This document shows, piece after piece, positions 62,782 through 64,000 of a stretch of DNA of 64,000 nt (position 1 is the stretch's first letter; each line of letters begins with the position of its first letter). Location of the stretch: positions 126,136,970 through 126,200,969 of the forward strand of contig CM043962.1 in assembly GCA_014529385.2 (NCBI GenBank), in the 5' to 3' direction. A model generated the notes under the pieces. The model made no database searches. It saw nothing but the letters and a program-made list of their open reading frames with translations, and had not been told where the DNA came from. The stretch comes from Adiantum capillus-veneris. Taxonomy: Eukaryota; Streptophyta; Polypodiopsida; Polypodiales; Pteridaceae. Position numbers and translations under genes: made by a program.

Positions 62782-62792
62782 CTCTGATACCA
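62782..62792 (-). promoter_or_regulatory. Primer-binding site of element G
   Basis: The minus strand reads TGGTATCAGAG one base after the LTR end (CCTTACA), an initiator tRNA-Met-type PBS. Confidence 0.8.
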
Positions 62793-62793
62793 A

Positions 62794-63989
62794 TGTAAGG
62801 TGCAGCGGAATTATTGTTTGCGCTTTGCTCAAGATGAGTGCTCCGAACTGTGCTCAAGGTTCCTTTTGTTCTTATGGAAGGTAGAGTCTTCCGTTCTTAA
62901 TGAGAGAATGCTATGATCACAAACAAAGTGAATGGACATTGTGCATGCAAGTGTATGAGACTGAGAGATAGAGAGAGACGAGAGATACGACACCGGAGAC
63001 GTTGTAAAACCCTCCTCCGAAGGCCCCACTCTCGTCGGCGAGAGTGGTCTACTTATGATTGCACAAAGTGGTACAATGACGATGCAATGGACTGATGCAA
63101 CTTGGAACTATGTCGGTGACGACGACGGGGACGACGACGATGACTTTAGGGCTGAAATCTGCGGTCTTCTAACTGCTGTCCATAAACACGCTATGGCTGA
63201 AAATCTGGGACTGTTTTCGGTGGCTGAAAATGACTGTTTTGGCTGCGTTTTTTGAAGGCTGAAAATGGGGATACTCTGCATGAGGCTAGGGCTGAATCTA
63301 CTGCTGTCCATGAAGGCTGAAAACGTTGACCATCTGTTGCGGAATGGGCTGAAAACCAAAAATGCTGGCAGATCTGGAAACGCTAGCAAAACGCTGGGCT
63401 GATTGGGAAGCGTTAGTGAAAACGCTGGCTGATCTGGTACTGCGGCGACACTGCAACTGAAAACGCCAGGGACTGTGGAAGGTGTGGCGATGATCTGGGC
63501 TGAAATCGCCAAGGCTAGGGGGGGATGCTGATGGAGACCAAAAACGCTAGGGTTGATAGTGCTTGAGGGGTTCTTGCTGAGAGAGAAGGGGTACCTGCTG
63601 CCTAAGGGCATGTTGTGCTTCTTGCTCATCTGCCCAAGAGTGCTAGTCTAGGGTTGCTTATATATTAACTTAGCAAAATTGCCCTACCTACTTTTGTTGG
63701 AAAGTCACTTAAAAATAATAAGTGAAAAATCTCAAAAATAGGGAAAATAGGGAAAATGCATTGGAAAAAACCCCTAACTGATTCTAATGGATTCTGATGG
63801 GAATACTGATGATCATGCTGTGTGCAACCAGAGGATATGCATCTATGCTAAGTGACTGGGCATGCACGGTCTACGAATAGACTCACAAAAGTGCCAGATT
63901 ACTTCTAAATCTAGACTAACTCGACTCACTGAACCCTGTTATGCTGTAGCTGGTCCACGGACACATAGGGTTGGATGTGTCACGTGACA
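62794..63989 (-). mobile_element. Element G LTR (1196 bp)
   Basis: On the minus strand it begins TGTCACGTGACACATCC and ends TGCACCTTACA (TG...CA). The plus strand shows many scattered GCTGAAAA words between 63150 and 63500. Non-coding; the open frame 63108-63629 (minus) is Ser/Pro-rich chance sequence. Confidence 0.75.
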
Positions 63990-64000
63990 TCCCCTCCTTT
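63990..64000 (-). promoter_or_regulatory. Polypurine-tract-like sequence before LTR G
   Basis: The minus strand reads AAAGGAGGGGA directly before TGTCACGTGAC. This would make the LTR a 3' LTR, in conflict with the PBS on its other side. Confidence 0.55.

Larger units (their letters stand above)
62144..64000 (-). mobile_element. Minus-strand LTR retroelement G: LTR, PBS and 5' leader/gag start
   Basis: LTR 62794-63989, PBS 62782-62792 and a leader with an open frame toward 62144 are all in minus orientation. No pol is seen, so the superfamily is not fixed. It adjoins gag of element F. Confidence 0.7.

Noticed and set aside
63108-63629. 173-codon Ser/Pro-rich minus-strand frame
   Set aside because: It lies entirely inside LTR G and reflects its repeated GCTGAAAA-type words.

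Overview
This 64 kb window looks like the repeat-dense nuclear DNA of a land plant. The evidence is L1-type LINEs with CCHC zinc-knuckle ORF1 proteins and zf-RVT tails, a Ty3 element with a C-terminal chromodomain, Ty1/copia pol genes, and tRNA-Met(i)-type primer sites. The long TG, AG and homopolymer tracts and the density of decayed, nested elements suggest a large genome, possibly a fern or lycophyte; that is a guess from style and no marker fixes the species. I recognise no host gene, rRNA, tRNA or CRISPR array. Almost all the coding sequence is transposable-element protein, and nearly all of it is broken.

Layout. 1-7044: LINE A (plus), with ORF1, endonuclease, RT and zf-RVT. It is split by a 965-bp solo LTR (3203-4167, TSD ATTCC) and a 705-bp hAT-like MITE (4606-5310). 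7045-12208: a plus-strand chromovirus lacking its 5' half and split by a second MITE of the same family (8106-8536). 12209-22171: two head-to-tail LINE B copies (B1, B2) joined by a (GT)n tract; B2 keeps an intact ORF1. 22172-22885: G-rich minisatellite. 22889-27580: minus-strand Ty3-like gag/protease remains and a LINE D fragment. 27581-32137: mostly anonymous AT-rich DNA with LINE A and LINE B fragments. 32138-36829: a second head-to-tail LINE B pair (B3, B4) again bounded and joined by (GT)n. 36830-42686: a minus-strand Ty3 composite (two LTRs, gag) holding a copia fragment. 42701-60812: a block of minus-strand LINE D copies, almost every one bounded by (GA)n; one copy carries a TSD-flanked copia deletion derivative in its ORF1. 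60818-64000: the 5' LTR, PBS and gag start of another Ty3 element (plus), broken by a minus-strand LTR element with a 1.2-kb LTR.

Main biological signal. Two unrelated LINE families each sit inside one specific dinucleotide repeat: LINE B in (GT)n and LINE D in (GA)n/(TC)n. This occurs at 5' and 3' ends, in full-length and truncated copies, and suggests microsatellite-targeted retrotransposition. LINE D also has a short 3'-terminal hairpin whose stem shows a covarying base pair between subfamilies, a good candidate for the RT recognition element. Several insertions can be dated relative to each other because removing them, with one target-site copy, restores an open frame in the host element.
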